Assembly (NCBI GenBank): GCA_030837965.1
Contig: JAUTXP010000014.1
Span: 72,605 to 136,604, forward strand
Direction of reading: 5' to 3'
DNA from: Acidimicrobiaceae bacterium
Lineage (GTDB): Bacteria; Actinomycetota; Acidimicrobiia; Acidimicrobiales; JAUTXP01
DNA length: 64,000 nucleotides
A program made the translations under genes and the position numbers. Under the pieces are notes generated by a model that saw only the letters and a list, made by a program, of their open reading frames with translations, did no database searches and had not been told where the DNA came from. Shown here in pieces: positions 1 to 10,643 of this stretch. Positions within the stretch are counted from its first letter, which is position 1; the number at the start of each line of letters is the position of its first letter.

Positions 1-1
1 G

Positions 2-1321
2 CACCCCAACATCCACGGCGGCATCCTGGCCGACCGCTCCAAGCCCGAGCACCTGGCCGCCATCGAGGAGCGGGGCATCGCGCCCATCGACATCGTCGTG
101 TGCAACCTCTATCCGTTCCGGTCCGAGCCCTCGGTCGAGATGATCGACATCGGCGGGCCCACCATGGTGCGGGCCGCGGCCAAGAACTTCGACCACGTGG
201 CTGTCGTCGTGGACCCGGCCGCCTACGGCCCCGTCCTCGACGAGCTGCGCAGGGAGAGCAGCCTGGGGGACCAGACCCGACGGCGACTGGCCCGGGCCGC
301 CTTCGCCCACACGGCCGCCTACGACGCAGTGATCACCACGTGGTTCGACGAGACGTCGCCCACCCCCGAGGCCCTGCCCCCCACCATCCACATCGCGCTG
401 GAGAAGGCCGAGGAGCTGCGCTACGGCGAGAACCCGCACCAGCGGGGCGCCCGCTATCGCAACACGTGCCCGCCCAGTTGGTGGGACACCTACACCCAGC
501 ACGGCGGCAAGGAGCTGTCCTACCTCAACCTCTACGACACTGAGGCCGCGTGGCGGCTGGTGCATGACGTGGGCGGGGCGACCGGGCAGCCCACAGTCGC
601 CATCATCAAGCACGCCAACCCGTGCGGCGTGGCCGTGGCCGAGGACTTGACCACCGCCTACAAGCTGGCCCACGACTGCGACCCGCGCTCGGCCTTCGGC
701 GGCATCGTGGCGTCGAACCAGCCCGTTACCCGCGAGTTCGCCGAGGCCTTGGCGCCGGTCTTCACCGAGGTCGTGGTGGCGCCCGGCTACGGCGAGGGCG
801 CGCTGGACGTGCTGCTGGCCAAGAAGAACATGCGCGTCCTCGAAGCTGAGGCGCCCGGACCGAATGGACTCGACCTGCGCCAGATCAGCGGCGGCTTCCT
901 CGTCCAAGAGCCGCACCGCTTCGAGGCGGGCAGGGACGACTGGCGGGTCGTCACCAAGGTGCAGCCCACCGACGAGCAGTGGCGCGACGCCGAATTGGCA
1001 TGGCGCATCGTGGGCCACGTGAAGTCCAACGCCATCGTGTTGGTGGCGGGCGGACAGGCCGTGGGCATTGGGGCGGGCCAGCAGAACCGGGTCGAGTCGG
1101 GGGAGATCGCGGCGGCCAAGGCCGCGGGCCGGGCCAAGGGCGGGGCCTGCGCGTCGGATGCCTTCTATCCGTTCAGGGACGGGGTCGACGCGGCCGCGGC
1201 CGCGGGCGTGGCCGTGGTCGTCCAGCCCGGAGGGTCGCTGCGCGACGACGAGACCATCGCCGCGGCCGACGAGCTCGGCCTGGCCATGGTCTTCACCGGG
1301 GAAAGGCACTTCCTCCATTGA
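2..1321 (+). CDS. purH: Bifunctional AICAR transformylase / IMP cyclohydrolase, 3' part (5' end outside window)
   Basis: Catalyses the last two steps of de novo IMP synthesis in the cytoplasm: formylation of AICAR with 10-formyl-THF, then ring closure. The frame is open from base 2, so the ORF-track Met at 98 is internal. The first residues, [12 protein letters not shown], belong to the MGS-like cyclohydrolase domain. The transformylase domain follows, with RYGENPHQ near partial residue 140 and the catalytic Lys-His in IIKHANPCG. About 439 residues are present of the usual 510-530, so roughly 80 N-terminal residues are missing. The stop overlaps the folD start (ATTGA), linking purine synthesis to the folate enzyme that makes its cofactor. 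Confidence 0.97.
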   Translation, partial: HPNIHGGILADRSKPEHLAAIEERGIAPIDIVVCNLYPFRSEPSVEMIDIGGPTMVRAAAKNFDHVAVVVDPAAYGPVLDELRRESSLGDQTRRRLARAAFAHTAAYDAVITTWFDETSPTPEALPPTIHIALEKAEELRYGENPHQRGARYRNTCPPSWWDTYTQHGGKELSYLNLYDTEAAWRLVHDVGGATGQPTVAIIKHANPCGVAVAEDLTTAYKLAHDCDPRSAFGGIVASNQPVTREFAEALAPVFTEVVVAPGYGEGALDVLLAKKNMRVLEAEAPGPNGLDLRQISGGFLVQEPHRFEAGRDDWRVVTKVQPTDEQWRDAELAWRIVGHVKSNAIVLVAGGQAVGIGAGQQNRVESGEIAAAKAAGRAKGGACASDAFYPFRDGVDAAAAAGVAVVVQPGGSLRDDETIAAADELGLAMVFTGERHFLH

Positions 1322-2178
1322 GCGCGGTCCTGCTTCCGGGCCAGCCCGTGGCCGACGCCGTCTTGGCCGGGCTGCTGCCTCGCATCGAAAAGCTCAAGGC
1401 CGCGGGCAAGACCCCCGGCCTGGCCACCATCCTCGTGGGCGACGACGGGGCCAGCGCCCGGTACGTCGGCATGAAGCAGGCCAAGGCCGCGGAGCTGGGC
1501 TTCACCGCGGCCCATGCCGAGCTGCCCGCCGATGCCACCCAGGCCGACGTGGTGGCGGCCATCCGCAGCTTCAACGACGACGACCGCATCGACGGCATCT
1601 TGTTCCAGCACCCGATCCCCGGCCACCTCGACTACGAGGCCGCGCTGTTCGAGGTCGACCCCGACAAAGACGTGGACGGCGCCCACCCCATGAACATGGG
1701 CAGGCTGGCCTTGGGCATGCCCGGCCCTGTCCCGTGCACTCCCGCGGGCATCGAGGCGTTGCTCGACTACTACGACATCCCGGTGTCCGGACGCGGCGTG
1801 TGCGTGCTGGGTCGGGGCTTCACGTTGGGCAGGCCGTTGTCGATCCTGCTCAGCCAGAAACGGCCCACGGCCAACGCGGCGGTGACGCTGGTGCACACCG
1901 GCGTGCCCGACTGGCCCGAGTACACCAAGCGGGCCGACATCGTGATCGCGGCCGCGGGCGTGCCCGGCATCCTCCAGCCCGAGCACATCACGCCTGGCTG
2001 CGTGGTCATCGGCGGCGGGGTGCGTTACGAAGGCCGCACGCTGCTGCCCGACGTGGACGAGCGCTGCGAGGACGTGGCCGGGTGGATCACGCCTCGCGTG
2101 GGCGGCGTCGGCCCGACCACCATCGCCATGCTGTTCAGGAATGCAGTGGAGGCGGCGGAGCGCAGGCTGCGAGGCTAG
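1318..2178 (+). CDS. folD: Bifunctional methylene-THF dehydrogenase / methenyl-THF cyclohydrolase
   Basis: Interconverts 5,10-methylene-THF and 10-formyl-THF, the formyl donor used by the adjacent PurH. The track ORF starts far upstream at 979, but homology begins at TTG 1318, which overlaps the purH stop and has GGGAAAGG about 11 nt upstream. This gives 286 residues, the normal FolD length. Visible motifs are ARYVGMK with the catalytic lysine region, [15 protein letters not shown], the NADP-site [13 protein letters not shown], and the terminal GGVGPTT. The site glycine-rich loop reads GRGFTLGRP where GRSNIVGRP is usual, a moderate divergence. Confidence 0.95.
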   Translation: MSAVLLPGQPVADAVLAGLLPRIEKLKAAGKTPGLATILVGDDGASARYVGMKQAKAAELGFTAAHAELPADATQADVVAAIRSFNDDDRIDGILFQHPIPGHLDYEAALFEVDPDKDVDGAHPMNMGRLALGMPGPVPCTPAGIEALLDYYDIPVSGRGVCVLGRGFTLGRPLSILLSQKRPTANAAVTLVHTGVPDWPEYTKRADIVIAAAGVPGILQPEHITPGCVVIGGGVRYEGRTLLPDVDERCEDVAGWITPRVGGVGPTTIAMLFRNAVEAAERRLRG

Positions 2179-2182
2179 CCAG

Positions 2183-3040
2183 ATGGCCAAGATCGGGGAC
2201 CTGTTGCGGGCGGGCCGGACGTTCTCATTCGAGTTCTTCCCGCCCAAGACGGACGAGGAGCAGCGCGTGCTCGTGCAGACGCTGCGGGATCTAGAGCCGC
2301 TCGATCCGTCCTTCGTCTCCGTCACCTATCGGGGCGGGCGCTCGTCGCGGGAGCGCACCACGTCGTTGGTGGCCGGGCTGGCCCAGACCACGTCCCTCAC
2401 GCCGATGGCCCACCTCATCTGCGTGGCCCACACCCGCTTGGAGCTGGCCGAGATCCTGGTCGACTTCCGCAAGGCGGGGCTGGAGAACGTGTTGGCCTTG
2501 GGGGGCGACCCGCCCACCGACCCCGACTCGGCCGATGGCGAGCTGCGGCACGCCATCGACCTGGTCGAGTTGGCCCGGGCCGTGGGCGGCTACTCCATCG
2601 GCGTGGCCGCTCATCCCGAGGGCCATCCCCGATCGGCGTCGAGGGCCGAGGACAGGGATCGGCTGGCCGAGAAGCTGCGGCTGGCCGACTTCGCCATCAC
2701 CCAGTTCTTCTTCCGGGTGGAGGACTACCTGGGCCTGTTGGACGACTTGGAGGCGCGGGGAGTGGACAAGCCCGTCATCCCCGGGATCATGCCCATCACC
2801 AACCTGCGCTCGGTGGGGCGCATGGCCGAGATGTCCGGGTGCGAGGTGCCGGGCGAGGTGGTGGCCCGCATCGAGGCCGCAGGGTCCGACCCCGCTGACA
2901 CATGGCGGGCGGGTGTCGAGGTGGCCACCGAGCTGTGCGAGAAGCTCCTGGCCGAGGGGGCGCCCGGCCTGCACTTCTACACCTTGAACCGGTCGACCGC
3001 GACCCGCGAGATCTACGCCAGCCTCGGCCTGTCCGCCTGA
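2183..3040 (+). CDS. metF: Methylenetetrahydrofolate reductase
   Basis: FAD-dependent TIM-barrel enzyme reducing 5,10-methylene-THF to 5-methyl-THF for methionine synthesis. The N-terminal FEFFPPKT strand is diagnostic, and the later segments VTYRGG, LGGDPP and GIMPI fit the family. The chosen start is ATG 2183, five bases after the folD stop. The track start at 2141 adds 14 residues read inside folD. Length is 285 residues, as expected for the bacterial single-domain form. With purH and folD it makes a three-gene one-carbon operon. Confidence 0.95.
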   Translation: MAKIGDLLRAGRTFSFEFFPPKTDEEQRVLVQTLRDLEPLDPSFVSVTYRGGRSSRERTTSLVAGLAQTTSLTPMAHLICVAHTRLELAEILVDFRKAGLENVLALGGDPPTDPDSADGELRHAIDLVELARAVGGYSIGVAAHPEGHPRSASRAEDRDRLAEKLRLADFAITQFFFRVEDYLGLLDDLEARGVDKPVIPGIMPITNLRSVGRMAEMSGCEVPGEVVARIEAAGSDPADTWRAGVEVATELCEKLLAEGAPGLHFYTLNRSTATREIYASLGLSA

Positions 3041-3062
3041 AGGCGGTTCTGACCGGCGGGAC

Positions 3063-3068
3063 TAACCT
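3063..3068 (+). promoter_or_regulatory. -10-like box of icd (leaderless promoter)
   Basis: TAACCT lies 8 nt before the icd ATG in the short metF-icd gap, with no Shine-Dalgarno sequence visible. This TANNNT-to-start spacing recurs in the window and suggests icd is also transcribed alone as a leaderless mRNA. No clear -35 box was identified. Confidence 0.45.
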
Positions 3069-3076
3069 CGCACGCC

Positions 3077-4273
<1,197 letters not shown>

Positions 4274-4337
4274 TCCGTCCCGGCCCTGCGCCCGCGGCTC
4301 GACGGGCGCCGTCGACGACGCAGCTATGCAAGCCGCG

Positions 4338-4775
4338 TCAGGTGGTCGACTCGGCCGCGGTCTTGAGCGAGCGCAGCGTGCGCTCCAGGCCCTTCTGCAA
4401 CTGGCGCCCCCTGAAGACCACCGCGTAGGCCAGTTCCAACAGCGCGGGTCCGTGGGTCTCGAACGACTCCACCACCTCAGTCGACGTTCCATCGGCGCGG
4501 TCGTTGAACTGGTAGCGCCACAACGTGGAGCCGGTGTCGAAGGCGAACACCCGGCCGGGCTCGCACTCGGTCACCTTGGGGGTGGTCGACCATCGAGCCA
4601 CGCCGAGCCGGTTGGCCCCTTTGAACTTGGCGCCCACGGCGGGACCTGTGGCCCCGTCGACCCATTCGCAGCGGTGCGTCTCCGGGCTCCACTCGCCCAT
4701 GCGGGTCACGTCGGAGACCATGGACCAGAGTCGGTCGGCGGGGGCGTTGACGGTCGTGCGGGCTTCACCCTTCAT
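4338..4775 (-). CDS. SRPBCC-family (polyketide cyclase/START-like) protein
   Basis: A 145-residue protein with the helix-grip fold signature: the start [20 protein letters not shown], the GEWSPE segment and the long C-terminal helix. Such proteins bind hydrophobic ligands, but the ligand here cannot be told from sequence. ATG 4775 is preferred over the track start because the family domain begins right there and a TAGACA -10-like box ends 8 nt before it. It is divergent from mdh with 25 bp between start codons. Confidence 0.82.
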   Translation of the reverse strand: MKGEARTTVNAPADRLWSMVSDVTRMGEWSPETHRCEWVDGATGPAVGAKFKGANRLGVARWSTTPKVTECEPGRVFAFDTGSTLWRYQFNDRADGTSTEVVESFETHGPALLELAYAVVFRGRQLQKGLERTLRSLKTAAESTT

Positions 4776-4789
4776 AGACGCACTGTCTA
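4775..4789. promoter_or_regulatory. Inverted repeat in the SRPBCC-mdh divergent gap
   Basis: TAGAC, five spacer bases, GTCTA lies between the two divergent start codons. On the minus strand it contains a TAGACA -10-like hexamer 8 nt from ATG 4775. It may be an operator or only reflect the promoter sequence. Confidence 0.35.
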
Positions 4790-4800
4790 GCCTCCGGGGC

Positions 4801-5796
4801 ATGCCCGCAACGACCCCAGTGCACGTCACCGTCACCGGCGCGGCCGGCCAGATCGGCTACGCCCTGCTGTTCCGCATCGCCTCCGGCCACCTGCTCGGCC
4901 CCGACCAGCCCGTGGTGTTGCGGCTGCTCGAGATCGAGCCGGCCATGAAGTCGCTCGAAGGCGTGGTGATGGAGCTGGACGACTGCGCCTTCCCGCTGTT
5001 GGCCGACGTGGTGCCCACGTCGGATTTGAAGACGGCGTTCGACGGCACGTCGTGGGCCTTGCTCGTGGGGTCCATCCCTCGCAAGGCGGGCATGGAGCGC
5101 GGCGACCTGCTGAACGTGAATGGCGGCATCTTCAAGCCGCAGGGCCAGGCCATCAACGACAACGCGGCTGACGACGTGCGCATCCTGGTCGTCGGCAACC
5201 CGTGCAACACCAACTGCCTGATCGCCCGATCGAACGCGCCCGATGTGCCTGCCGACCGCTGGTTCGCCATGACCGGGCTGGACCAGAACCGGGCCAAGTC
5301 GCAGTTGGCCAAGCGGGCGGGCGTCCCCGTGGCCGACGTCACCAACGTGGCCATCTGGGGCAACCACTCGGCCACCCAGTACCCCGACTTCCGCAACGCC
5401 CGCATCGGCGGCCGCCCCGCGCCCGAGGTCATCGGCGACGACGAGTGGCTGCAGGGCGACTTCATCTCCACCGTGCAGAAGCGGGGCGCGGCCATCATCG
5501 AGGCGCGGGGCGCGTCCTCGGCCGCGTCCGCCGCCAACGCGGCCATCGACAGCGTGGTCGGCGTGCGCACCAAGACGGCGGCGGGGGACTGCGTGTCGGT
5601 GGCCGTGGCCTCGACCGGCGACTACGGCGTGCCCGAAGGCTTGCAGTTCGGCTACCCGGTGGTGGCCGACGGCAGCGGCGGCTGGACCGTGGCCACCGGC
5701 TTCGAGCACGACGACTTCGCGGCTGACAAGATCCGCATCACCACCGAGGAACTGTTGGCCGAGCGGGACGAGGTCAAGCAGCTCGGCCTCATCTGA
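4801..5796 (+). CDS. mdh: Malate dehydrogenase
   Basis: NAD-dependent oxidation of malate to oxaloacetate. The start ATG 4801 gives 331 residues, typical of the cytosolic-like MDH type of actinobacteria. It has the Rossmann motif [12 protein letters not shown], the NPCNTN loop, the [13 protein letters not shown] helix and the catalytic histidine in [12 protein letters not shown]. The longer track ORF from 4525 reads antisense to the SRPBCC gene and is not real. The 3' end faces the small minus-strand gene at 5859 across a palindromic repeat. Confidence 0.96.
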   Translation: MPATTPVHVTVTGAAGQIGYALLFRIASGHLLGPDQPVVLRLLEIEPAMKSLEGVVMELDDCAFPLLADVVPTSDLKTAFDGTSWALLVGSIPRKAGMERGDLLNVNGGIFKPQGQAINDNAADDVRILVVGNPCNTNCLIARSNAPDVPADRWFAMTGLDQNRAKSQLAKRAGVPVADVTNVAIWGNHSATQYPDFRNARIGGRPAPEVIGDDEWLQGDFISTVQKRGAAIIEARGASSAASAANAAIDSVVGVRTKTAAGDCVSVAVASTGDYGVPEGLQFGYPVVADGSGGWTVATGFEHDDFAADKIRITTEELLAERDEVKQLGLI

Positions 5797-5824
5797 CCGC
5801 CCCACCCGACCGCCCCACCCGAAA

Positions 5825-5854
5825 CTTTCCACAGCAACAGGTGCTGTGGAAAAG
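5825..5854. repeat. Palindromic repeat family A, copy 1
   Basis: Hairpin with arms CTTTCCACAGCA and TGCTGTGGAAAAG around a 5-nt loop, between the convergent ends of mdh and the 5859 gene. Its reverse complement matches the copies at 17182 and 54600 almost base for base (loop CCTGT versus CCTGC). The T-rich end is on the 5' side of the stem on both strands, so it is not a classic intrinsic terminator. Confidence 0.85.
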
Positions 5855-5858
5855 CGCG

Positions 5859-6071
5859 TCAGACGGAGACGGAGACCTGCACCCCGCACTTCTGGAGGTA
5901 GCTGAGCTTTCGGTTGATCGCCTGCTTCCACTCGGCCAGGTCTTGGTCGAAGTGCGCCCGGTCGCCGTCTTCGTAGGCGTGCTCCAACTCGTCGAACGCC
6001 TTGTCCTCGGCATCGAGCAACTGTCGATACCGGACGAGGAAGTGTTCGTCGATCACCTCGGCAAGCGTCAC
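5859..6071 (-). CDS. Small acidic helical protein of unknown function
   Basis: A 70-residue protein rich in Asp/Glu and aromatic residues (EVIDEHFLVRYRQLLDAED, AEWKQAINRKLSYLQKCG). The composition predicts two or three amphipathic helices, with no signal peptide or membrane segment. One cysteine lies near the C-terminus. I do not recognise the family. It is divergent from the DUF2087 regulator by 55 bp, so the two may share a control region. The stop codon lies 5 bp from the family A repeat. Confidence 0.6.
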   Translation of the reverse strand: MTLAEVIDEHFLVRYRQLLDAEDKAFDELEHAYEDGDRAHFDQDLAEWKQAINRKLSYLQKCGVQVSVSV

Positions 6072-6111
6072 AGTGCGGCCCCCTCGTGCTCGGTGGGAAG
6101 TGGGCTCAGCC

Positions 6112-6117
6112 TACCCT
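6112..6117 (+). promoter_or_regulatory. -10-like box of the DUF2087 regulator gene
   Basis: TACCCT lies 9 nt before ATG 6127. There is no Shine-Dalgarno sequence, which is consistent with a leaderless transcript. Confidence 0.4.
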
Positions 6118-6126
6118 TTTGGCCCT

Positions 6127-6732
6127 ATGCGACGGCCAGCCGACGACGCCACCCTGCTCGGCATGCTGGCCGACGAGGCCCGGCTGCGGGCCTTCGCAGC
6201 CGTGGTCCTGGGAGCTCGCACGCCCGCCGCCGTGGCCGAGGCGACCGGCTTGTCGGCCAAGGCCGCGGTCAAGGCGTTGGAGCGGTTGGCGGGCGCCGGG
6301 CTCGTGGTCGACCAGCCCGGCCTGGGCCTCCACGCGGCCACCGAGCCCTTCCAGGCCGCGGCCAGGGCGGCGGCGTCGGCCCGTCCTGAGGTCGATCCCA
6401 CTGCCTTGGGCGCCACGCCCGAGCAGGCCGACGTGCTGCGCAACTTCCTCACCGACGACGGCCGCCTCAGCCATATCCCCGTGGCCCGGGCCAAACGACT
6501 TGTCGTGCTCGACTTCCTGGCCCAACAGTTCGAGCCAGGTCGCAGTTACCCGGAGCGGGACGTGAACTTCATGCTGGGCAAACTGCACAGGGACTATGCC
6601 GCCCTGCGCCGCTACATGGTGGACGACGGCTTTCTGGAACGGCGGGACAACTTCTACTGGCGGGCGGGCGGCACCTTTGAGATCGAGGGTGAGGGCGAGG
6701 TCGACCGCGCCGTCGAGGGCGACCCCGAATAG
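6127..6732 (+). CDS. ArsR-like HTH plus DUF2087 transcriptional regulator
   Basis: 201 residues. The N-terminal winged-helix region (LLGMLADEARLRAFAAVVLG, then AVAEATGLSAKAAVKALERLAGAGLV) looks like an ArsR-type DNA-binding domain. The C-terminal half (ILDFLAQQF-like VVLDFLAQQFEPGRSYPERDVN, then LHRDYAALRRYMVDDGFLER) is the DUF2087 domain found in many bacterial regulators. ATG 6127 is chosen because the domain starts there. Its last 79 bp overlap the 3' end of the convergent gene at 6654. The regulated target is unknown. Confidence 0.85.
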   Translation: MRRPADDATLLGMLADEARLRAFAAVVLGARTPAAVAEATGLSAKAAVKALERLAGAGLVVDQPGLGLHAATEPFQAAARAAASARPEVDPTALGATPEQADVLRNFLTDDGRLSHIPVARAKRLVVLDFLAQQFEPGRSYPERDVNFMLGKLHRDYAALRRYMVDDGFLERRDNFYWRAGGTFEIEGEGEVDRAVEGDPE

Positions 6733-7310
6733 GCGGGCCACGACTCGGCCGCCGCGGCCAAGGCCTCGACGAGCGGCTCGATCGGGTACCGGTGCGGCGT
6801 CAGGCCCCGGGCTCGGGGCGGCAGCTCGATCTGGACGCCGCCCGCCGCGGTGCGGTTCACCGGGTTGTCCTTGTGCATGCCTTGCAGGGTGCGGGGGATG
6901 AGGGCGAGGTCCGACACGATGTCGAGGTGGTCGAGCCCGGCCCGCAGATGCGAGGCCACGTGCTCGGCCAAGGCCCGGTTCGACCCGCCCACCAGCACCC
7001 GGTGCCAATAGCCCTCGCGCCCGAATCCGTGGAGGGCGATGGCCACGTCGACATGGCCGAGGAAGGCGGCCAGCCCTTCAGAGCCGTCGACGTGGTGGGA
7101 GGGGATGTGCCAACGCAGGTCGGCCGGTTGCAACACGGCGTAGAGCGAGGCCCCGGCCCGGGCCGCGGCGTCGGCCGCGATCACGTCGGTCATGCGCTCC
7201 AGCGATCCGCCGTGAAAGGCCATGAACCCGAAGGCCGAGCGCAACTCGACGATCTCCTCCACCCCGGGCGTGGCCAGCAGGTCGGTGAAGGCGGTGGGCG
7301 CAGTGGTCAC
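6654..7310 (-). CDS. Poly-gamma-glutamate hydrolase-like protein (phage PghP/YjqB type)
   Basis: 218 residues resembling the zinc-dependent gamma-PGA hydrolase family. It has an early AFHGGSLERMTD segment (metal ligand region), the conserved HGF of ALHGFGREG, and the LVGGSN motif. Family members cleave poly-gamma-glutamate or related gamma-linked polymers; the substrate here is not shown. No signal peptide is visible. The last roughly 26 codons overlap the convergent regulator gene, and the C-terminal tail there (SPSTARSTSPSPS) looks low-complexity and non-conserved. Confidence 0.7.
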   Translation of the reverse strand: MTTAPTAFTDLLATPGVEEIVELRSAFGFMAFHGGSLERMTDVIAADAAARAGASLYAVLQPADLRWHIPSHHVDGSEGLAAFLGHVDVAIALHGFGREGYWHRVLVGGSNRALAEHVASHLRAGLDHLDIVSDLALIPRTLQGMHKDNPVNRTAAGGVQIELPPRARGLTPHRYPIEPLVEALAAAAESWPAYSGSPSTARSTSPSPSISKVPPARQ

Positions 7311-7314
7311 GGCT

Positions 7315-7701
7315 TCAAGGCCGGCGCCGCAACGGATGGTCCTCGGGCACCTCGATGACGGCGATGCGCACGCCGTCGGGGTCGGCGATCCACATCTCGC
7401 GCAACCCCCATGGCATCAGCTCCGGCGGTTGCACGACGGGCACGCCCGCGGCCGTCAGCTCGTCGTGCACGGCGATCACGTCCCGTACTTGGAACCACAG
7501 GGCCAGGTTGGGGCCGGGCGGCGTGGAGGACCGGCCCGCCACCTCGAGGAAGCCGCCGCCCGTGAAGTACACGATGCCGCCGTGGTCGGGGGGCGAGCCG
7601 TACTCGCGGTAGACGGGCAGCCCGAGGACCTGGCCGTAGAAGCGGTGGGAGCGTTCCGGGTCCGTGGGTCGCAGCAGCACGCGGGCGGACAAGACCTCCA
7701 T
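7315..7701 (-). CDS. VOC-superfamily (glyoxalase/bleomycin resistance-like) protein
   Basis: 128 residues with the paired beta-alpha-beta-beta-beta modules of the vicinal oxygen chelate fold. Module one runs from VLLRPTDPERSHRFYGQVLG and module two from LALWFQVRDVIAVHDELTAAG to the terminal WIADPDGVRIAVIEVPED. The usual metal-site Glu near the end of each module can be placed (FLEVAG, IAVIEV). The substrate is unknown. It is 4 bp upstream of the PGA hydrolase-like gene in transcription order, so probably in the same operon. Confidence 0.85.
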   Translation of the reverse strand: MEVLSARVLLRPTDPERSHRFYGQVLGLPVYREYGSPPDHGGIVYFTGGGFLEVAGRSSTPPGPNLALWFQVRDVIAVHDELTAAGVPVVQPPELMPWGLREMWIADPDGVRIAVIEVPEDHPLRRRP

Positions 7702-7731
7702 GGGCTGGACGCTACGCCGCGGAAAAGGCGG

Positions 7732-8376
7732 TCAGGAGAAGGCGCAGTCGTCCAAGCCGTTGGCCCGGGCGAACAGGTCGGCCCGCCTGCCCGTCGTGAC
7801 CCCTTCGGCCGCCACCTTCTGCTGCCGCTGCGTGCCGCCCCGCACCAGGTCGGCGTATTGATGGCCCAGGTCGTTGTAGCGGTCCCAGTCGGCCAGCCAC
7901 CCCTGCACCGCGGCCTGGTCCTCGCTGTGCACGGGGATGCCACGCAGGTCGTCGGCCAAGGCTTCGAGGCGGTCGGCCACGTCGTCGACCTGACCGGCCA
8001 CCTTCTCGTTGGAGCCGGGGTCCTTGGACTCCGGGGTGCCGGGTCGCGGCCGGTCCTCCTTGAGGGGCTTGAGGATGTCGCGGCAGCGGGCGTTGGCCGC
8101 GCTGATGAAGGACTGGTCGTGCACGGTACGAGGCGGCAGCTTCACGCCCGACGTGAGGGCCTTCACGCTCACGGCGAGGAACAGCAGTCCCGCGATCCCG
8201 CCGAACACGATCCAATGGCGGGCCGGTCTGCCCTTGCGAGTGGCCGTGCCCGCCCACGGCGGCATGTCCCTGCTCTCGCCCGTCCAGCGCTCGCCGTCCC
8301 ACTTGCGCATGCGGCCCGTGGACGCGTCCGGGTACCAGCCCGGCGCGTCGGGCCGACCGGTGGGCCCGGAGATCAA
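7732..8376 (-). CDS. DUF2510-domain single-pass membrane protein
   Basis: 214 residues. The N-terminus has the DUF2510 motif (APGWYPDASTGRMRKWDGERWT), common in actinobacterial membrane proteins. A transmembrane segment HWIVFGGIAGLLFLAVSV lies near residue 60, followed by an extracytoplasmic region of about 140 residues with a cysteine pair (NARCRDIL and the terminal LDDCAFS) that could form a disulfide. Function unknown. It overlaps the SCP2-type gene by 4 bp (ATGA), so the two are translationally coupled. Confidence 0.75.
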   Translation of the reverse strand: MISGPTGRPDAPGWYPDASTGRMRKWDGERWTGESRDMPPWAGTATRKGRPARHWIVFGGIAGLLFLAVSVKALTSGVKLPPRTVHDQSFISAANARCRDILKPLKEDRPRPGTPESKDPGSNEKVAGQVDDVADRLEALADDLRGIPVHSEDQAAVQGWLADWDRYNDLGHQYADLVRGGTQRQQKVAAEGVTTGRRADLFARANGLDDCAFS

Positions 8377-8762
8377 AACGTGGTCCTGTCCCGCAGCCCG
8401 GCGAACACGGCGTCGAGCCCTTGCAGGGACCCTTGGGCGTCGAGCAGGACTCCCACGTTGCCCCCCACCCGGATGCGCCCGGTCATGAACGCGGCCGGGG
8501 CGGGCAGCTCGCCGCTGGCCACGGCCACAGCCGTGCCCCAGTCCTCGGTGATGGTGACGTCGGCCTCAGGATCGTCGCCCACAACGACCTGCACCTCGCC
8601 GCGCCGAACCCGCACGGCGTAACGGATCTCGCCCTCGGGCCCGTCGGTCACCACCTGTTGGATGGTGAGCACGACCCCGGCCGTGTCCGTGCGGATGCGT
8701 TCGTCATCGGCCGTAGCCCGATTGACCTCGTCGAACCACTCGGGACTGAGGTATCGGGCCAC
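8373..8762 (-). CDS. SCP2-type sterol/lipid-binding domain protein
   Basis: 129 residues matching the SCP2 fold: a mixed sheet around GEIRYAVRVRRGEVQVVVGDDPEADVTITEDWGTAVAVASGE, then the conserved AFMTGRIRVGGNVG loop. Such domains bind acyl chains or sterol-like lipids. The protein is soluble, with no signal peptide. It is the first gene of a minus-strand run with the DUF2510 and VOC proteins. The ligand is not inferable. Confidence 0.8.
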   Translation of the reverse strand: MARYLSPEWFDEVNRATADDERIRTDTAGVVLTIQQVVTDGPEGEIRYAVRVRRGEVQVVVGDDPEADVTITEDWGTAVAVASGELPAPAAFMTGRIRVGGNVGVLLDAQGSLQGLDAVFAGLRDRTTF

Positions 8763-8805
8763 GGCCGATGGTTTAGCCGTTCGGCGAGCGAGGGTTCTAA
8801 GTGGT

Positions 8806-10548
8806 CTAGGCCGTCACGATGTAGAAGTAGACGTCCCAGGCGGCCAGCGAGGTGCCGGACCAGTTCTGGCGCCCGACCGGCAGCGTGTCCACTGCGCCCG
8901 TGGCGTAGTACTGGCCACCGGAGTCCCGGGACGACCAGCCCCCGTCGTCGTCGAAGTACTCGGCGTCGAACCGCCACGTGGTGCCCTTCAGCATGCGGCC
9001 CTTCCACACCGTCTCGGACTCGACGACGCCGTTGTTCTTGGCGTCCACGCCGATATCGACCCAGCTATGCGCGGCGCGGGAGTAGTGCGAGCTGTCGTCG
9101 GGCGAGCCGCGGAAGATGGTGCCCGCGTAGCCGTCCCTGCCCGCATGGATGGTGAACTGGGCCTCGGTGTTGCAGCAGGGCTCGAGCGTGTCGTCGAGCC
9201 AGGCCTTGTCCAGCCCGAAGGTCACCAACCGGGTCTGGCCGACCTCCGACGTGGCGCCGTTGAGCGAGACGCGGAAGGTGTTGGTGCCGCCCTTGGCGTC
9301 GGGCGCGGTGGACGTGTAGTAGTCCTGGCCGTCGAGGTCGTCGGACAGCATGACGTTGGTGAAGAAGACGGTGGACACCGCCTCCCGGGCACCAAACGGG
9401 TCCGACTCCCACACATCCAGCTTCACGTCCATGCGCGGGCTGGTGCCGGGCAGGTTGATGGCGGCCGAGAGGGGACCGGTGTTGCCCCAGTTCTGCGTGA
9501 AGGGCGCGTCACGCGTATAGGCGATGGTGTTGAGGAACTGATAGCCGTCGTTGTTGCCGTCCGGGTCGACGTAGACGTCGAAGCGGAAGTCGTCGGACGT
9601 GCCGAAGTCATGGTCCTGGACGATGTTGGCGTACTCGATCCTGATGGTCGCGGTGCCCGCCAGGTTGGCCTGCCCCGTGCCCGTCTGGGTCGACGTGAAG
9701 TCGAGGGCTTGAATGGTGAGGTCGATGGGGGCGTCGGCCGTCACCAATTCGCCGTGGTGGTTGTTGACCAGCGACTGCACTGAGCCAGTCATGAACGGCG
9801 ACTCGGCGGGCACGACCCCGTCGAACCCGTGCTGGATGCCGTCGCCGTTGTAGTCGTATTTGAAGAACTGGAGATAGGTCGGGTCGCCGCCGACCGTCGT
9901 GTAGAACTCGCCCGCAGGCTGGGTGGTGCCCATCAACTGGAGGAACTTCGAGTTGGGCGCCATGTCGCCGCCCGTGGTGTTCCAGTTGCCGAATCCGCCG
10001 ATGGTGCCCGGAACCCAGCCCTCCCACGTGCCGTGGTTGGGCGTACCCAACATCACGAGGTCGTCGACGCGGGCTTTCCAGTTGGTGTCCACGTCGGCCA
10101 CGCCGTCGCCGTACCAGCCCGTGGTGCTGGACCAGTTGTCGACGTCTGCCCCCGGCTTCTCCAACAGGAAGCGGGCGACCAGGCCACCCATCGAGTGGGC
10201 CACGATGTCGACCTTTTGGGTGTTGGCGTCGTAGCCGTTGGCCGTGAGCGCGGCTTTGATCTTCTGCTGCACGATCTTCCCGGCCACATAGCTGATGTGC
10301 TGGCCCGCGGCGGTGGGCGCATAGCTCATGGCCTGGACGCCGGGCGTGGCCGAGTCGAAGTCGAGGACGGTGAAGCCCTGGGCCTGAAGCTTGGGGATCA
10401 TCTCGGTGAAGGTGGCGGCCGAGCCGTGCCAGCCGGGGATGAGGACGATGGGGTAGTTGCCCTCATGGGCCCGGGCAGGCGCCGTGAGGCTGGGGGCCAC
10501 CCCGAGCAGGAGGGCGGCGCCGAGCACGGCGCGCAGAAAACGTCGCAA
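8806..10548 (-). CDS. Secreted alpha/beta-hydrolase (triacylglycerol lipase-like) with C-terminal beta domain
   Basis: 580 residues. A Sec signal peptide covers about residues 1-27 (RFLRAVLGAALLLGV, cleavage after ARA). The oxyanion region PGWHG at 37-42 and nucleophile elbow AHSMGG with Ser119 define a class I-type lipase/esterase. NGDG-like segments (YNGDGIQHGFDGVVP, DPDGNNDGY) suggest calcium sites. The C-terminal half is beta-rich with CC and DSGGQYYATG segments and may be an adhesion or lid domain. It is transcribed alone and is divergent from the YhhN gene. Secretion and lipase fold are well supported; the substrate is not. Confidence 0.82.
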   Translation of the reverse strand: MRRFLRAVLGAALLLGVAPSLTAPARAHEGNYPIVLIPGWHGSAATFTEMIPKLQAQGFTVLDFDSATPGVQAMSYAPTAAGQHISYVAGKIVQQKIKAALTANGYDANTQKVDIVAHSMGGLVARFLLEKPGADVDNWSSTTGWYGDGVADVDTNWKARVDDLVMLGTPNHGTWEGWVPGTIGGFGNWNTTGGDMAPNSKFLQLMGTTQPAGEFYTTVGGDPTYLQFFKYDYNGDGIQHGFDGVVPAESPFMTGSVQSLVNNHHGELVTADAPIDLTIQALDFTSTQTGTGQANLAGTATIRIEYANIVQDHDFGTSDDFRFDVYVDPDGNNDGYQFLNTIAYTRDAPFTQNWGNTGPLSAAINLPGTSPRMDVKLDVWESDPFGAREAVSTVFFTNVMLSDDLDGQDYYTSTAPDAKGGTNTFRVSLNGATSEVGQTRLVTFGLDKAWLDDTLEPCCNTEAQFTIHAGRDGYAGTIFRGSPDDSSHYSRAAHSWVDIGVDAKNNGVVESETVWKGRMLKGTTWRFDAEYFDDDGGWSSRDSGGQYYATGAVDTLPVGRQNWSGTSLAAWDVYFYIVTA

Positions 10549-10643
10549 GACAGGTCCTTTCGATGGGGCAGGGGGCGGGGGTCAGAGAGTCCTGCGGCGA
10601 CGAAAGGCGACAGTCATGCGGCGTTTTGCGGAACGATAACTGC

